A stretch of DNA of 5,715 nucleotides from Flavobacteriaceae bacterium. Its GTDB lineage: Bacteria; Bacteroidota; Bacteroidia; Flavobacteriales; Flavobacteriaceae. The stretch lies in contig JAQWYU010000221.1 of the NCBI GenBank assembly GCA_029253805.1, positions 1 through 5,715 of the forward strand, given 5' to 3'. A model generated the notes under the pieces. It made no database searches and had not been told where the DNA came from. It was given only the letters and a program-made list of their open reading frames with translations. This document shows, in pieces, positions 4,871 through 5,715 of the stretch (positions within the stretch are counted from its first letter, which is position 1; the number at the start of each line of letters is the position of its first letter). The translations under genes were made by a program, and so were the position numbers.

Positions 4871-5715
4871 TTAGCTACCAAATTTAAACCTCACCAAACC
4901 ATCTGAATCAATTTCACTTAAAACAACTTGATGTAAAGTATTTACTAAACTTGGATCCCAAGTTGCCTTCACTCTGACGTAATTTTCTGTAAATCCGTGA
5001 ATGTAACCTAATTTATTTTCTCCTTCAAAAAGAACGGTGTGCGAAGTATTAATTTGAGACTCATAGAAAGCACGACGCTTTTTGGCCGAAAGTCCTCTTA
5101 ACATTTTACTTCTTTTAGAGCGAAGGGATTTAGAAACTTTATTTGAAAGTGTCGAAGCATGTGTATTTGGACGTTCCGAATATGAAAATACATGCAAATA
5201 AGAAATATCCAAATCGTTTAGAAAATTATACGTTTCTAAAAACATTTCGTCGGTTTCACCAGGAAATCCTACAATTACATCTACTCCGATGCAGGCATCT
5301 GGCAGTACTCTTTTAATATGTTCAACCCTATCAACATACAACTCCTTCATGTAACGCCTACGCATCGCTTTAAGCATCGTATTGCTCCCACTTTGAAGAG
5401 GAATATGAAAATGAGGAACAAAAGTATTACTATTAGCCACAAAATCTATAGTTTGGTCCTTTAATAAATTTGGCTCAATTGAAGAGATTCGTAATCTTTG
5501 AATACCAGTGATTTTATCTAGAGCCTGAACTAACTCAAAAAAAGTATGTTCATGTTTTTTATTACCGTATTCTCCCTTGCCATAGTCTCCAATATTCACA
5601 CCAGTTAATACAATTTCCTTAATTCCTTGATTAGCGATTTTTTTTGCATTATCTAATACATTTTGAAGCGTATCAGATCTAGAAATACCTCGAGCCAAAG
5701 GAATTGTACAGTAAG
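4871..5715 (-). CDS. mtaB: tRNA t6A37 methylthiotransferase MtaB, C-terminal 280 residues (5' end outside window)
   Basis: A radical-SAM methylthiotransferase that adds a methylthio group to threonylcarbamoyladenosine-37 of tRNAs reading ANN codons, giving ms2t6A. The frame is open to the right edge. The first complete codons read YCTIPLARGISRSD, so the Cys at 5708-5710 is the third ligand of the CxxxCxxC [4Fe-4S] motif and the gene extends beyond the window (family about 430-450 residues). The TTG at 5696-5698 is therefore an internal Leu, not a start. Radical-SAM core motifs follow: IVLTGVNIGDYG, RLRISSIEPNLL, HIPLQSGSNTMLKAMRRRY, and IGVDVIVGFPGETDEMF. LHVFSYSERPNTHA comes next, and the last 60 or so residues form a TRAM-like RNA-binding domain. 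RISSIEP favours MtaB over MiaB, which usually has a T-S-H-P version. The stop is 2 nt from that of the convergent GNAT-like gene. Confidence 0.93.
   Translation of the reverse strand, partial: YCTIPLARGISRSDTLQNVLDNAKKIANQGIKEIVLTGVNIGDYGKGEYGNKKHEHTFFELVQALDKITGIQRLRISSIEPNLLKDQTIDFVANSNTFVPHFHIPLQSGSNTMLKAMRRRYMKELYVDRVEHIKRVLPDACIGVDVIVGFPGETDEMFLETYNFLNDLDISYLHVFSYSERPNTHASTLSNKVSKSLRSKRSKMLRGLSAKKRRAFYESQINTSHTVLFEGENKLGYIHGFTENYVRVKATWDPSLVNTLHQVVLSEIDSDGLVRFKFGS

Noticed and set aside
5696..5698. TTG as the start codon of the right-edge gene
   Set aside because: The frame continues upstream through YCTIP, which contains the conserved third cluster cysteine of methylthiotransferases. 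The TTG is an internal leucine and the gene is cut by the window edge.
1..5715. Mobile element, CRISPR array, defence or toxin-antitoxin system
   Set aside because: Every stretch is accounted for by chromosomal genes or short regulatory gaps. No terminal inverted repeats, spaced direct repeats, transposase or nuclease motifs were seen on either strand.

Overview
The window looks like ordinary core chromosome from a strongly AT-rich member of the Bacteroidota, most likely the Flavobacteriia. The evidence is the protein flavour (a CarB and an L34 of flavobacterial type), the lack of Shine-Dalgarno sequences at sensible distances from most starts, A/T-rich leaders, and several upstream elements matching the Bacteroidota sigma-factor consensus TTTG or TTG, 17-23 nt, then TAnnTTTG. 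All seven genes are chromosomal in character. I see no phage, insertion sequence, CRISPR array, tRNA or rRNA.

Layout from left to right. Positions 1-1848 (minus) hold the N-terminal 616 codons of carB, the large subunit of carbamoyl-phosphate synthase, cut by the window edge. A small intergenic stretch carries the rpmH terminator hairpin, a 16-bp perfect palindrome and a candidate carB promoter. rpmH (ribosomal protein L34, minus) follows at 1961-2119. Between rpmH and a plus-strand gene for a small membrane-anchored TPR-like protein (2287-2856) lies a compact divergent promoter region. Its two -33 boxes sit back to back in TTTGACAAA. The TPR-like gene meets a minus-strand family 1-type lytic transglycosylase (2857-3774) tail to tail with no base between the stop codons. 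Upstream of the transglycosylase on the same strand, 35 nt away, is an alpha/beta hydrolase (3810-4490), probably in one operon. A second divergent region separates the hydrolase from a 98-residue plus-strand protein (4572-4868) that resembles a GNAT acetyltransferase but lacks the acetyl-CoA glycine loop. This gene runs tail to tail, with a 2-nt gap, into mtaB (4871-5715, minus), a tRNA methylthiotransferase whose 5' part lies outside the window.

The genes do not form one pathway. They cover pyrimidine/arginine precursor synthesis (carB), translation (rpmH and mtaB), cell-wall turnover (the transglycosylase) and three poorly defined proteins. The most interesting points are the shared-core divergent promoter of rpmH and the TPR-like gene, the degenerate GNAT-like protein, and the two convergent gene pairs with essentially no intergenic space for terminators. 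I found no convincing new multi-gene system.
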